Assembly: GCA_039707465.1 (NCBI GenBank)
Contig: CM077647.1
Location: 176,262,663 to 176,326,662, forward strand
Length of the DNA stretch: 64,000 nt
From: Rhabdophis nuchalis
Taxonomy: Eukaryota; Chordata; Lepidosauria; Squamata; Natricidae
Direction of reading: 5' to 3'
Below are positions 13,027 to 25,846 of this stretch, in pieces. Every line of letters starts with the position of its first letter. Position 1 is the first letter of the stretch. Below the pieces are notes generated by a model. It was not told the DNA's origin, made no database searches, and was given only the letters and a program-made list of their open reading frames with translations. The position numbers were made by a program, and so were the translations under genes.

Positions 13027-15765
13027 TTGCCTCCTCCTCCCTCCCAACTCTCTATACCTGCAACAGAGCTCCCTGCGCCACACCCCCAGCCTTCTCCCCC
13101 TCCCAACTTTCCATGTCTGCAACAGAGCTGCCTGTGCCACGCCCCCTGCCTCCTCCACTCTCCCAACTCTCCATGCCTGCAATGGAGCTCCCTGCGCCAC
13201 ACCCCTGACTCCTACCCCCTCCCAACTCTACATACCTGCAACAGAGCTCCCTGCTCCACATTCCCTGCCTCCTCCCCCTCCCAACTCTCCATGCCTGCAA
13301 TGGAGCTCCCTGCACCACGCCCCCTGCCTACTCTACCCTCCCAACTCTCCATGCCTGCAACAGAGCTCCCAGCGCCATGCCCCCTTCCTCCTCTCCCCTC
13401 CCAACTCTCCATACCTGCAACAGAGCTCCTTGCGCCACGCACCCTGCCTCCTCCACTCTCCCAACTCTCCATGCCTGCAACGGAGCTCCCTGCGCCACGC
13501 CCCCTGCCTCCTCCCCCCTCCCAACTCTCCATGCCTGCAATGGAGCTCCCTGCGCCACACCCCCTGCCTCCTCCCCCTCCCAACTCTCCATGCCTGCAAT
13601 GGAGCTCCCTGTGCCACGCCCTCTGCCTCCTCCACTCTCCCAACTCTCCATGCCTGCAACGGAGCTCCCTGCACCATGCCCCCTGCCTCCTCCCCCTCCC
13701 AACTCTCCATGCCTGCCACGGAGCTCCCTGCGCCACGCCCCCTGCCTCCCCCCCTCCCAACTCTCCAGGCCTGCAATGCAGCTGCCTGAGCAACCTTGCC
13801 TCCTCCCCCCTCCCAACGCTCCATGACTGCAACAGAGCTCTCTGCACCATGCCCCCTGCCTCCTCCCCCTCCCAACTCTCCATGCCTGCAACAGAGCTCC
13901 CTGCGCCACGCCCCCTGCCTCCTCCACTCTCCCAACTCTCCATGCCTGCAACGGAGCTTCCTGTGCCACACCCCCTGTCTCCTCCCCCTCCCAACTCTCC
14001 ATGCCTGCAACGGAGCTCCCTGCGCCACGCCCCCTGCCTCCTCCCCCCTCCCAACTCTCCATGCCTGCAACGCAGCTACCTGCGCCACGCCCCCTGCCTC
14101 CTCCACTCTCCCAACTCTCCATGCCTGCAACGGAGCTTCCTGTGCCACACCCCCTGTCTCCTCCCCCTCCCAACTCTCCATGCCTGCAACGGAGCTCCCT
14201 GCGCCACACCCCCTGCCTCCTCCCCCTCCCAACTCTCCATGCCTGCAATGGAGCTCCCTGTGCCACGCCCTCTGCCTCCTCCACTCTCCCAACTCTCCAT
14301 GCCTGCAACGGAGCTCCCTGCACCATGCCCCCTGCCTCCTCCCCCTCCCAAATCTCCATGCCTGCAACGGAGCTCCCTGCGCCACGCCCCCTGCCTCCCC
14401 CCTCCCAACTCTCCAGGCCTGCAATGCAGCTGCCTGAGCCACCTTGCCTCCTCCCCCCTCCCAACGCTCCATGCCTGCAACAGAGCTCTCTGCACCATGC
14501 CCCCTGCCTCCTCCCCCTCCCAACTCTCCATGCCTGCAACAGAGCTCCCTGCGCCACGCCCCCTGCCTCCTCCCCCTCCCAACTCTCCATGCCTGCAATG
14601 GACCTCCCTGCGCCACACCCACTGCCTTCTCCCCCTCCCAACTCTCCATGCCTGCAATGGAGCTCCCTGCGCCACACCCCCTGCCTCCTCCCCCTCCCAA
14701 CTCTCCATGCCTGCAATGGAGCTCCCTGTGCCACGCCCTCTGCCTCCTCCACTCTCCCAACTCTCCATGCCTGCAACGGAGCTCCCTACACCACGCCCCC
14801 TGCCTCCTCCATTCTCCCAACTCTCCATGCCTGCAACGGAGCTCTCTGCGCCACATCCCTGCCTCCCCCCCCTCCCAACTCTCCATGCCTGAAATGCAGC
14901 TGCCTGAGCCACCTTGCCTCCTCCTCCCTCCCAACTCTCTATACCTGCAACAGAGCTCCCTGCGCCACACCCCCAGCCTTCTCCCCCTCCCAACTTTCCA
15001 TGTCTGCAACAGAGCTGCCTGTGCCACGCCCCCTGCCTCCTCCACTCTCCCAACTCTCCATGCCTGCAATGGAGCTCCCTGCGCCACACCCCTGCCTCCT
15101 ACCCCCTCCCAACTCTACATACCTGCAACAGAGCTCCCTGCTCCACATTCCCTGCCTCCTCCCCCTCCCAACTCTCCATGTCTGCAATGGAGCTCCCTGC
15201 ACCACGCCCCCTGCCTACTCTACCCTCCCAACTCTCCATGCCTGCAACAGAGCTCCCAGCGCCATGCCCCCTTCCTCCTCTCCCCTCCCAACTCTCCATA
15301 CCTGCAACAGAGCTCCTTGCGCCACGCACCCTGCCTCCTCCACTCTCCCAACTCTCCATGCCTGCAACGGAGCTCCCTGCGCCACGCCCCCTGCCTCCTC
15401 CCCCCTCCCAACTCTCCATGCCTGCAATGGAGCTCCCTGCGCCACACCCCCTGCCTCCTCCCCCTCCCAACTCTCCATGCCTGCAATGGAGCTCCCTGTG
15501 CCACGCCCTCTGCCTCCTCCACTCTCCCAACTCTCCATGCCTGCAACGGAGCTCCCTGCACCATGCCCCCTGCTTCCTCCCCCTCCCAACTCTCCATGCC
15601 TGCCACGGAGCTCCCTGCGCCACGCCCCCTGCCTCCCCCCCTCCCAACTCTCCATGCCTGCAATGGAGCTCCCTGTGCCACGCCCTCTGCCTCCTCCACT
15701 CTCCCAACTCTCCATGCCTGCAACGGAGCTCCCTGCACATGCCCCCTGCCTCCTCCCCCTCCTAA
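13027..15765 (+). repeat. Higher-order repeat within array A, 1,887-bp spacing
   Basis: The block beginning 13027 recurs at 14914 (matching pairs 13052/14939 and 12557/14444), and a related block begins at 5031 (7,996 bp before 13027). It is marked by rare variants such as actctctatacctgcaacag, cccagccttctcc and cccccttcctcctctcccc. Confidence 0.8.
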
Positions 15766-18129
15766 CTCTCCATGCCTGCCACGGAGCTCCCTGCGCCACG
15801 CCCCCTGCCTCCCCCCCTCCCAACTCTCCAGGCCTGCAATGCAGCTGCCTGAGCCACCTTGCCTCCTCCCCCCTCCCAACGCTCCATGCCTGCAACAGAG
15901 CTCTCTGCACCATGCCCCCTGCCTCCTCCCCCTCCCAACTCTCCATGCCTGCAATGGAGCTCCCTGCGCCACACCCCCTGCCTCCTCCCCCTCCCAACTC
16001 TCCATGCCTGCAACGGAGCTCCCTGCGCCATGTCCCTGCCTCCTCCCCCTCCCAACTCTCCATGCCTGCAACAGAGCTCCCTGCGCCACGCCCCCTGCCT
16101 CCCCCCTCCCAACTCTCCAGGCCTGCAATGCAGCTGCCTGAGCAACCTTGCCTCCTCCCCCCTCCCAACGCTCCATGCCTGCAACAGAGCTCTCTGCACC
16201 ATGCCCCCTGCCTCCTCCCCCTCCCAACTCTCCATGCCTGCAACAGAGCTCCCTGCGCCACGCCCCCTGCCTCCTCCCCCTCCCAACTCTCCATGCCTGC
16301 AATGGAGCTCCCTGCGCCACACCCCCTGCCTTCTCCCCCTCCCAACTCTCCATGCCTGCAATGGAGCTCCCTGCGCCACTCCCCCTGTCTCCTCCCCCTC
16401 CCAACTCTCCATGCCTGCAACGGACGTCCCTGCACCACGCCCCCTGCCTCCTCCCCCCGCCCAACTCTCCATACCTGCAACAGAGCTCTCTGCACCACGC
16501 CTCCTGCCTCCTCCCCCCTCCCAACTCTACATACCTGCAACAGAGCTCCCTGCGCCACTCCCCCTGTCTCCTCCCCCTCCCAACTCTCCATGCCTGCAAT
16601 GGAACTCCCTGCACCACGCCCCCTGCCTCCTCCCCACTCCCAACTCTCCATGCCTACAACGCAGCTGCCTGAGCCACCTTGCCTCCTCCCCCCTCCCAAC
16701 TCTCCATACCTGCAACAGAGCTCTCTGCACCACGCCCCCTGCCTCCTCCCCCCGCCCAACTCTCCATACCTGCAACAGAGCTCTCTGCACCACGCCCCCT
16801 GCCTCCTCCCCCCTCCCAACTCTACATACCTGCAACAGAGCTCCCTGCGCCACTCCCCCTGTCTCCTCCCCCTCCCAACTCTCCATGCCTGCAACGGAAC
16901 TCCCTGCACCACGCCCCCTGCCTCCTCCCCCCTCCCAACTCTCCAGGCCTGCAACAGAGCTCTCTGCACCATGCCCCCTGCCTCCTCCCCCTCCCAACTC
17001 TCCATGCCTGCAACAGAGCTCCCTGCGCCACGCCCCCTGCCTCCTCCCCCTCCCAACTCTCCATGCCTGCAACAGAGCTCCCAGCGCCATGCCCCCTTCC
17101 TCCTCCCCCCTCCCAACTCTCCATACCTGCAACAGAGCTCCTTGCGCCACGCACCCTGCCTCCTCCACTCTCCCAACTCTCCATGCCTGCAACGGAGCTC
17201 CCTGCACCACGCCCCCTGCCTCGTCCCCCCTCCCAACTCTCCATACCTGCAACAGACCTCCCTGTGCCACGCCCCCAGCCTCCTCCCCCTCCCAACTCTC
17301 CATGCCTGCAATGCAGCTGCCTGAGCCACCTTGCCTCCTCCCCCCTCCCAACGCTCCATGCCTGCAACAGAGCTTCCTGCGCCACGCCCCCTGCCTCCTC
17401 CAGTCTCCCAACTCTCCATGCCTGCAACGGAGCTCCCTGCGCCACGTCCCTGCCTCCTACCCCCTCCCAACTCTCCATACCTGCAACAGACCTCCCTGCG
17501 CCACACCCCCTGCCTCCTCCCCCTCCCAACTCTCCATGCCTGCAATGGAGCTCCCTGCACCATGCCCCCTGCCTACTCTACTCTCCCAACTCTCCATGCC
17601 TGCAACAGAGCTCCCAGCGCCATTCCCCCTTCCTCCTCCCTTCTCCCAAATCTCCATACCTGCAACAGAGTTCCCTGCACCACGCCCCCTGCCTACTCCA
17701 CTCTCCCAACTCTCCATGCCTGCAACGGAGCTCCCTGCACCACGCCCCCTGCCTCCTCCCCCCTCCCAACTCTCCAGACCTGCAATGCAGCTGCCTGAGC
17801 CACCTTGCCTCCTCCTCCCTCCCAACGCTCCATGCCTGCAACAGAGCTCTCTGCACCATGCCCCCTGCCTCCTCCCCCTCCCAACTCTCCATGCCTGCAA
17901 CAGAGCTCCCTGTGCCACGCCCCCTGCCTCCTCCACTCTCCCAACTCTCCATGCCTGCAACGGAGCTCCCTGCGCCACGTCCCTGCCTCCTCCCCCTCTC
18001 AACTCTCCATACCTGCAACAGACCTCCCTGCGCCACACCCTCTGCCTCCTCCCCCTCCCAACTCTCCATGCCTGCAATGGAGCTCCCTGCGCCACGCCCC
18101 CTGCCTCCTCCATTCTCCCAACTCTCCAT

Positions 18130-21100
18130 GCCTGCAACGGAGCTCCCTACACCACGCCCCCTGCCTCCTCCATTCTCCCAACTCTCCATGCCTGCAACGG
18201 AGCTCTCTGCGCCACATCCCTGCCTCCCCCCCTCCCAACTCTCCATGCCTGTAACAGAGCTCTCTGCACCACGCCCCCTGCCTCCTCCTCCCTCCCAACT
18301 CTCCATGCCTGCAACGCAGCTGCCTGAGCCACCTTGCCTCCCCCCCTCTCCCAACTCTCCATGCCTGCAACAGAGCTTCCTGTGCCACACCCCCTGTCTC
18401 CTCCCCCTCCCAACTCTCCATGCCTGCAATGGAGCTCCCTGCAACACGCCCCCTGCCTCCTCCCCCCTCCCAACTCTCCATGCAAGCAACGCAGCTGCCT
18501 GAGCCACCTTGCCTCCCCCTCCCTCCCAACTCTCAATACCTGCAACAGAGCCCCTGCGCCACACCCCCTGCCTTCTCCCCCTCCCAACTCTCCATGCCTG
18601 CAACAGAGCTGCCTGTGCCACGCCCCCTGCCTCCTCCACTCTCCCAACTCTCCATGCCTGCAATGGAGCTCCCTGCGCCACACCCCTGCCTCCTACCCCC
18701 TGCCAACTCTCCATGCCTGCAACAGAGCTCCCTGCTCCACATCCCCTGACTCCTCCCCCTCCCAACTCTCCATGCCTGCAATGGAGCTCCCTGCACCACG
18801 CCCCCTGCCTACTCTACTCTCCCAACTCTCCATGCCTGCAACAGAGCTCCCTGCGCCATGCCCCCTTCCTCCTACCCCCCCCAACTCTCCATACCTGCAA
18901 CAGAGCTCCTTGCACCACGCACCCTGTCTCCTCCACTCTCCCAACTCTCCATGCCTGCAACGGAGCTCCCTGCACCACACCCCCTGCCTCCTCCCCCCTC
19001 CCAACTCTCCAGGCCTGCAATGCAGCTGCCTGAGCCACCTTGCCTCCTCCCCCCTCCCAACTCTCCATACCTGCAACAGAGCTCCCTGCACCATGCCCCC
19101 TGCCTCCTCCCCCTCCCAACTCTCCATGCCTGCAATGGAGCTCCCTGTGCCACGCCCTCTGCCTCCTCCACTCTCCCAACTCTCCATGCCTGCAATGGAG
19201 CGCCCTGCGCCACACCCCCTGCCTCCTCCCCCTCCCAACTCTCCATGCCTGCAATGGAGCTCCCTGTGCCACGCCCTCTGCCTCCTCCACTCTCCCAAAT
19301 CTCCATGCCTGCAACGGAGCTCCCTGCACCATGCCCCCTGCCTCCTCCCCCTCCCAACTCTCCATGCCTGCAACGGAGCTCCCTGCGCCACACCCCCTGC
19401 CTCCTCCAATCTCCCAACTCTCCATGCCTGCAACGGAGCTCCCTACGCCACACCCCCTGTCTCCTCCCCCTCCCAACTCTCCATGCCTGCAATGGAGCTC
19501 CCTGCGCCACGCCCCCTGCCCCCTCCACTCTCCCAACTCTCCATGCCTGCAACGGAGCTCCCTGCGCCACACCCCCTGCCTCCTCCCCCTCCCAACTCTC
19601 CATACCTGCAACAGAGCTCCCTGCGCCACACCCCCTGCCTCCTCCTCCCTCCTCCCTCCCAACTCCCCATACCTGTAACAGAGCTCCCTGCGCCACACCC
19701 CCTGCCTCCTCCCCCTCCCAACTCTCCATACCTGCAACAGAGCTCCCTGCGCCACACCCCCTGCCTCCTCCCCCTCCCAACTCTCCATAGCTGCAACAGA
19801 GCTCCCTGCACCACACCCCCTGCATCCTCCCCCTCCCAACTCCCCATACCTGTAACAGAGCTCTATGCACCACACCACCTGTCTCCTCAACCTCCCAACT
19901 CTCCATGCCTGCAACGGAGCTCCCTGCGCCACGCCCCCTGCCTACTTCCCCCTCCCAACTCTCCATGCCTGCAATGCAGCTGCCTGAGCCACCTTTCCTC
20001 CTCCTCCCTCCCAACTCTCCATACCTGCAACAGAGCTCTCTGCACAATGCCCCCTGCCTCCTCCTCCCTCCCAACTCTCCATACCTGCAACAGAGCTCTC
20101 TGCACAACGCCCCCTGCCTCCTCTGCCCTCCCAACTCTCCATACCTGCAACAGAGCTCCCTGCGCCACACCCCCTGCCTCCTCCCCCTCCCAACTCTCCA
20201 TGCCTGCAACAGAGCTGCCTGTGCCACACCCCCTGCCTCCTCCCCCTCCCAACTCTCCATGCCTGCAACGGAGCTCCCTGCGCCACGTCCCTGCCTCCTC
20301 CCCCTCTCAACTCTCCATACCTGCAACAGACCTCCCTGCGCCACACCCTCTGCCTCCTCCCCCTCCCAACTCTCCATGCCTGCAATGGAGCTCCCTACAC
20401 CACGCCCCCTGCCTCCTCCATTCTCCCAACTCTCCATGCCTGCAACGGAGCTCTCTGCGCCACATCCCTGCCTCCCCCCCTCCCAACTCTCCATGCCTGT
20501 AACAGAGCTCTCTGCACCACGCCCCCTGCCTCCTCCTCCCTCCCAACTCTCCATGCCTGCAACGCAGCTGCCTGAGCCACCTTGCCTCCTCCCCTCTCCC
20601 AACTCTCCATGCCTGCAACAGAGCTTCCTGTGCCACACCCCCTGTCTCCTCCCCCTCCCAACTCTCCATGCCTGCAATGGAGCTCCCTGCAACACGCCCC
20701 CTGCCTCCTCCCCCCTCCCAACTCTCCATGCCTGCAACGCAGCTGCCTGAGCCACCTTGCCTCCCCCTCCCTCCCAACTCTCAATACCTGCAACAGAGCC
20801 CCTGCGCCACACCCCCTGCCTTCTCCCCCTCCCAACTCTCCATGCCTGCAACAGAGCTGCCTGTGCCACGCCCCCTGCCTCCTCCACTCTCCCAACTCTC
20901 CATGCCTGCAATGGAGCTCCCTGCGCCACACCCCTGCCTCCTACCCCCTGCCAACTCTCCATGCCTGCAACAGAGCTCCCTGCTCCACATCCCCTGACTC
21001 CTCCCCCTCCCAACTCTCCATGCCTGCAATGGAGCTCCCTGCACCACGCCCCCTGCCTACTCTACTCTCCCAACTCTCCATGCCTGCAACAGAGCTCCCT

Positions 21101-22513
21101 GCGCCATGCCCCCTTCCTCCTACCCCCCCCCAACTCTCCATACCTGCAACAGAGCTCCTTGCACCACGCACCCTGTCTCCTCCACTCTCCCAACTCTCCA
21201 TGCCTGCAACGGAGCTCCCTGCACCACACCCCCTGCCTCCTCCCCCCTCCCAACTCTCCAGGCCTGCAATGCCGCTGCCTGAGCCACCTTGCCTCCTCCC
21301 CCCTCCCAACTCTCCATACCTGCAACAGAGCTCTCTGCACCATGCCCCATGCCTCCTCCCCCTCCCAACTCTCCATGCCTGCAATGGAGCTCCCTGTGCC
21401 ACGCCCTCTGCCTCCTCCACTCTCCCAACTCTCCATGCCTGCAATGGAGCGCCCTGCGCCACACCCCCTGCCTCCTCCCCCTCCCAACTCTCCATGCCTG
21501 CAATGGAGCTCCCTGTGCCACGCCCTCTGCCTCCTCCACTCTCCCAAATCTCCATGCCTGCAACGGAGCTCCCTGCACCATGCCCCCTGCCTCCTCCCCC
21601 TCCCAACTCTCCATGCCTGCAACGGAGCTCCCTGCGCCACACCCCCTGCCTCCTCCAATCTCCCAACTCTCCATGCCTGCAACGGAGCTCCCTACGCCAC
21701 ACCCCCTGTCTCCTCCCCCTCCCAACTCTCCATGCCTGCAATGGAGCTCCCTGCGCCACGCCCCCTGCCCCCTCCACTCTCCCAACTCTCCATGCCTGCA
21801 ACGGAGCTCCCTGCGCCACACCCCCTGCCTCCTCCCCCTCCCAACTCTCCATACCTGCAACAGAGCTCCCTGCGCCACACCCCCTGCCTCCTCCTCCCTC
21901 CTCCCTCCCAACTCCCCATACCTGTAACAGAGCTCCCTGCGCCACACCCCCTGCCTCCTCCCCCTCCCAACTCTCCATACCTGCAACAGAGCTCCCTGCG
22001 CCACACCCCCTGCCTCCTCCCCCTCCCAACTCTCCATAGCTGCAACAGAGCTCCCTGCACCACACCCCCTGCATCCTCCCCCTCCCAACTCCCCATACCT
22101 GTAACAGAGCTCTATGCACCACACCACCTGTCTCCTCAACCTCCCAACTCTCCATGCCTGCAACGGAGCTCCCTGCGCCACGCCCCCTGCCTACTTCCCC
22201 CTCCCAACTCTCCATGCCTGCAATGCAGCTGCCTGAGCCACCTTTCCTCCTCCTCCCTCCCAACTCTCCATACCTGCAACAGAGCTCTCTGCACAATGCC
22301 CCCTGCCTCCTCCTCCCTCCCAACTCTCCATACCTGCAACAGAGCTCTCTGCACAACGCCCCCTGCCTCCTCTGCCCTCCCAACTCTCCATACCTGCAAC
22401 AGAGCTCCCTGCGCCACACCCCCTGCCTCCTCCCCCTCCCAACTCTCCATGCCTGCAACAGAGCTGCCTGTGCCACACCCCCTGCCTCCTCCCCCTCCCA
22501 ACTCTCCATGCCT
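18130..22513 (+). repeat. Near-identical 2,248-bp tandem block within array A
   Basis: Positions about 18130-20265 and 20378-22513 match almost base for base at an offset of 2,248 bp, including rare private variants: gcaacagagcccctgcgcc (18542 and 20790), the tcctcctccctcctccctcc expansion (19640 and 21890) and gcaatggagcgccctg (19193 and 21441). Only scattered differences remain. This is the youngest visible duplication inside the array. Confidence 0.88.
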
Positions 22514-23399
22514 GCAATGGAGCTCCCTGCACCACGCCCCCTGCCTCCTCTACTCTCCCAACTCTCCACGCCTGCAACAGAGCTCCCTGCGCCATGTCCC
22601 CTGCCTCCTCCCTCCTCCCAACTCTCCATACCTGCAACAGAGCTCCCTGCGCCACGCCCCCTGTCTCCTCGTCCCTCCCAACTCTCCATCCCTGCAACGC
22701 AGCTGCCTGAGCCACCTTGCCTCCTCCCCCCTCCCAACTCTCCATGCCTGCAACGGAGCTCCCTGCACCACACCCCCTGCCTCCTCCCCCTCCCAACTCT
22801 CCATGCCTGCAATGGAGCTCCCTGCGCCACGCCCTCTGCCTCCTCCACTCTCCCAACTCTCCATGCCTGCAACGGAGGTCCCTGCACCATGCCCCCTGCC
22901 TCCTCCCCGTCCAAACTCTCCATGCCTGCAACGGAGCTCCCTGTGCCACACCCCCTGCCTCCTCTCCCTCCCAACTCTCCATGCCTGCAACGGAGCTCCC
23001 TGTGCCACGTCCCTGCCTCCTACCCCCTCCCAACTCTCCATACCTGCAACAGAGCTCCCTGCGCCACACCCCCTGCCTCGTCCCCCTCCCAACTTTCCAT
23101 GCATCCAATGGAGCTCCCTGCACCACGCCCCCTGCCCCCTCCACGCTCCCAACTCTCCATGCCTGCCACGGAGCTCCCTGCGCCATGCCCCCTGCCTCCT
23201 CCCCCCTCCCAACTCTCCATGCCTCCAATGGAGCTCCCTGCGCCACGGCCCCTGCCTCCTCCCCCTCCCAACTCTCCATACCTGCAACAGACCTCGCTGC
23301 GCCACACCCCCTGCCTCCTCCCCCTCCCAAATCTCCATGCCTCCAATGGAGCTCCCTGCGCCACGCCCCCTGCCTCCTCCCCCCTCCCAACTCTCCATG

Positions 23400-23783
23400 T
23401 GTCAGTCTCTGCTTTTGCCTGCAGCGCCTGACATAGTAAAACGGGGGGAGGGCTGGGGTTGCTTAGCTACTAAAGGAGCAGGAGGGGGAGAGAGACGGCC
23501 GCAGTCCTTATCACATCAGCTAACGGACTGCATTCCATTCTGATGATGACCCTGAGACGGAACTGCACCTGGTGTCGTGGCTGACTTTGCATTGGACAAT
23601 ATGCTGGGGTCAAAGGGGCTTAAGGGTTGGGTTATGCTTTGTTACGTATATTGCGTGCCTAAATGTTTCATTCCTTGCTTGACTTTGACTGAAGCCTTAT
23701 CATTATCAGTAAAAGTAGCCTTGAACCTTCTAAATGAAGTCAAGTGTGTTCTTCCTTGATTTATGATGGGAACAGTCATGACA
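23400..23783 (+). mobile_element. 5' LTR of chromovirus remnant, copy A (384 bp)
   Basis: Begins TGTCAGTCTC directly after the satellite text ctccatg and ends catgaca, so the ends are TGTCA...TGACA. An LTR of the same length (384 bp) is at 47116-47499 in copy B, and the two are nearly identical. The gag-like frame follows after a short leader. A 3' LTR begins with the same ten bases at 26837. Confidence 0.85.
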
Positions 23784-24398
23784 AAAAAGCAAGGAATCCA
23801 ATTACATTGTCTCTGAGCTAACCGCTTCAGCAGCAAGTGAGAAAATAAAACATTCAAAAATATCAGACGTGGGGAAAGAAGATTTACTGGGAGCCACGGC
23901 TCCAAATACAACCCCCCCAATCCAGCCCCCATTTCCAGTCCAGATGTCCAGCAAGCCGAAGACAGGTCAGTCGTTGAACTTTTAAAGGATCTTAGCCTGG
24001 GAGGTGAACCTGAAGATAAATCAGTTCGTCACCGATGGTCAGAGGGAGTAGGCAGGAAAGGAATGTTTGAAGAACCCACTTGGGGAGTAACTACTAGACG
24101 CAGAAGGGCCCTCTCCTCCCCCCCTTCCTGGGAGGTGCCAGATGAGGAAATTCTTCTAAGGCAAGAAGCCCAGAAGCTAATTTTGAGGGCTGATAAATTG
24201 AAACACAGCAGGGAGAGAGAGGGAAAACACTCCCTCGACTCTCTGGGCGGGTTATTACCAAGAAGAGAGAAACAGAAAGCCCGAACGGGAGGGAACCTGG
24301 CAGAGAAAGATGAGCGTTCACAGCGGCTAGAGACAGCCAGGGCACTTTTCCTGAATCACATTTATCGCCTACACGGAGTTCCTCGACGTATTATTTCT

Positions 24399-25846
24399 TT
24401 TCTTTTCTTTTTGTATTGAAAAAGTTTTATTGGTTTTTACAAATTTTTTAAGGTAGGGTAGGGGTAGGGTGAAATACAAAAATATTTTGAGAACTTTCAC
24501 GTTGAGGTCGTTGGCCCCTCCGGGGCTTCATAATAAGACATTGGTAATACATTTTCCAATAATACTGCAAGGTGAAAACAAGTGCATACATCATAAATTC
24601 TAAATTCTATGCTGGCAATCGTGTACAAACGTCCAGATAAAAAGTTATACTGTATTAATAAAAAGCAAAGTCATTTTTTAGACCTAAGTCTCTTGGCAAT
24701 TGTATCTTCTTGTTCTCCTTCCTGGCCCCCAGCAGGCGGGGCCGTGGCCCCCTCCGTCCCCCCTGGATCTTCCCCCAGGATAGAGGAATGTTTTTTAAGA
24801 AAGGCTTCCGCCTCAACTGTTTTAATCCTTACTCTTCCTTCATTCCAGAACACCAACATCCCTTCTGGCATCGCCCACTTAAACCAAATCCCGTGGTTAA
24901 ATAATTTTTTTAGATAAGAAGGAATACTTCCTCCTCACCTCTCTAATCTTTTTTGGGATCTGTTTCAAGATGGCAACTTCCTTTTGTTGGTAAATTAAAG
25001 GCCTGTCTCTCTGCGCCTTCAAAATTCCCTCCCTGGTCGACCTTCTAACAAATTTAATATGTATCTCTCTGGGTACTTCATTTAACCTGGCATATGTTGA
25101 ATTAATTCTATAGACTAGGTCAATGTTCCCCCTGATCTCCTCTTTAGGTTTATGTAAATAGTCTGCTAAAATTGTACTCATGAGATCAGGAAGGCATTCA
25201 CCAGTTTCCTCCAAAATGTTCTGAAATCTTAAAAAATATGACATTCTTTCAAAATCCATCCTAGACATATGCCCAGACAAATCTGTAATTTCAGTGTTGA
25301 CATTTTTAAGTTCTCCCTTTGCCCCAGCCAACCCCACTTCCAGCTCCTTGGTCTTCTGCGTGTTCTCCATCAATTTTTTTTGTGTTTCCAAAAGTTCAAG
25401 CTTAGAGCTACACTGGTCTCTCCTCATCGCTTTAATTTCCAGCACCAAGGAGTTTAATGCTTCCTCCATCGCTTCCTCCATGCTTTCCACAGTCAATTGT
25501 TAAAAAAGAGAAGGTATTCCAGGGAAGGAACCAGTTATTCCAAAAAAAAATTTCATTAATAAAGAGAGACAGTCCAAATTACAAAGAAATGTTGGTGATT
25601 TTCCATAAAGAAATAGTCATTCAGGAACAAAGAGGAGCCATCTTCCACCGCCCAGCCAGGCAGCCAGCAGGAGAAAGTGAAAAAAGAAATTGTTTCAATA
25701 AAGCCGGACTTAGATACATTGTATAGAAACAAGACGCAAAGCACTTTCACTTGTTCCGCAAAAGTCCGGATGAGAAATATCCGCTTCCTCGCAACGAGGA
25801 GCCATTTCTAAATGCCGCTGTTATAAATCCGAGGGGGGGTTTAGCA
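24399..25846 (-). mobile_element. ORF1-only L1-like element inserted antisense in the chromovirus
   Basis: The target acgtattatttct is duplicated at 24386-24398 and 25847-25859 (13-bp target site duplication), and copy B (48103 onward) keeps the empty site, so the limits are clear. Read on the minus strand it has a roughly 350-nt leader, an ORF1-type protein, about 480 nt of 3' sequence and an A/G-rich tail (aaaagaaaagaaaag-like, seen as ttcttttcttttcttttt on plus). No RT or endonuclease is present. It postdates the A/B duplication. Confidence 0.85.
24897..25496 (-). CDS. L1 ORF1p-like protein (199 aa)
   Basis: An uninterrupted 199-codon frame. Residues about 15-75 form a heptad-rich coiled coil (ELLETQKKLMENTQKTKELE, then NTEITDLSGHMSRMD). 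An RRM-like core follows (YFLRFQNILEE), then a C-terminal domain with PREIHIKFVRRSTREGIL. This order matches L1 ORF1p, a trimeric nucleic-acid chaperone that packages L1 RNA. It is shorter than mammalian ORF1p, mainly at the N terminus. Because the element carries no ORF2, any mobility would need an L1 in trans. Confidence 0.78.
   Translation of the reverse strand: MTVESMEEAMEEALNSLVLEIKAMRRDQCSSKLELLETQKKLMENTQKTKELEVGLAGAKGELKNVNTEITDLSGHMSRMDFERMSYFLRFQNILEETGECLPDLMSTILADYLHKPKEEIRGNIDLVYRINSTYARLNEVPREIHIKFVRRSTREGILKAQRDRPLIYQQKEVAILKQIPKKIREVRRKYSFLSKKII

Larger units (their letters stand above)
4205..23399 (+). repeat. 59-bp C-rich minisatellite array A (about 325 copies)
   Basis: Tandem copies of a 59-bp unit with landmarks tgcctcctccccctcccaac, then tctccatgcctgcaac, then ggagctccctgcgccacgcc. 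Successive ctgcaac landmarks at 4301, 4360 and 4419 give the 59-bp period; some units are 57-60 bp through C-run changes. Main variants carry gcaacggag, gcaacagag, gcaatggag or the block gcagctgcctgagccacc. Length divided by 59 gives about 325 units. Variants are arranged in higher-order blocks. Stops are rare in all frames, so very long open frames appear on both strands; 59 is not a multiple of 3, giving a 59-residue period over three units. I do not regard these as genes. The array lies wholly in intron 4 of V2R gene A. Confidence 0.97.

Noticed and set aside
4205..23399. CRISPR-like array of regular repeats
   Set aside because: Head-to-tail units without unique spacers, in vertebrate nuclear DNA; it is a minisatellite.
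4205..23543. Dozens of long open frames on both strands encoding proline-rich or glycine-rich repeat proteins
   Set aside because: They are readings of a 59-bp tandem repeat lacking stops. All frames are equally open, length changes of units are not multiples of three, and no start, signal or domain is conserved.
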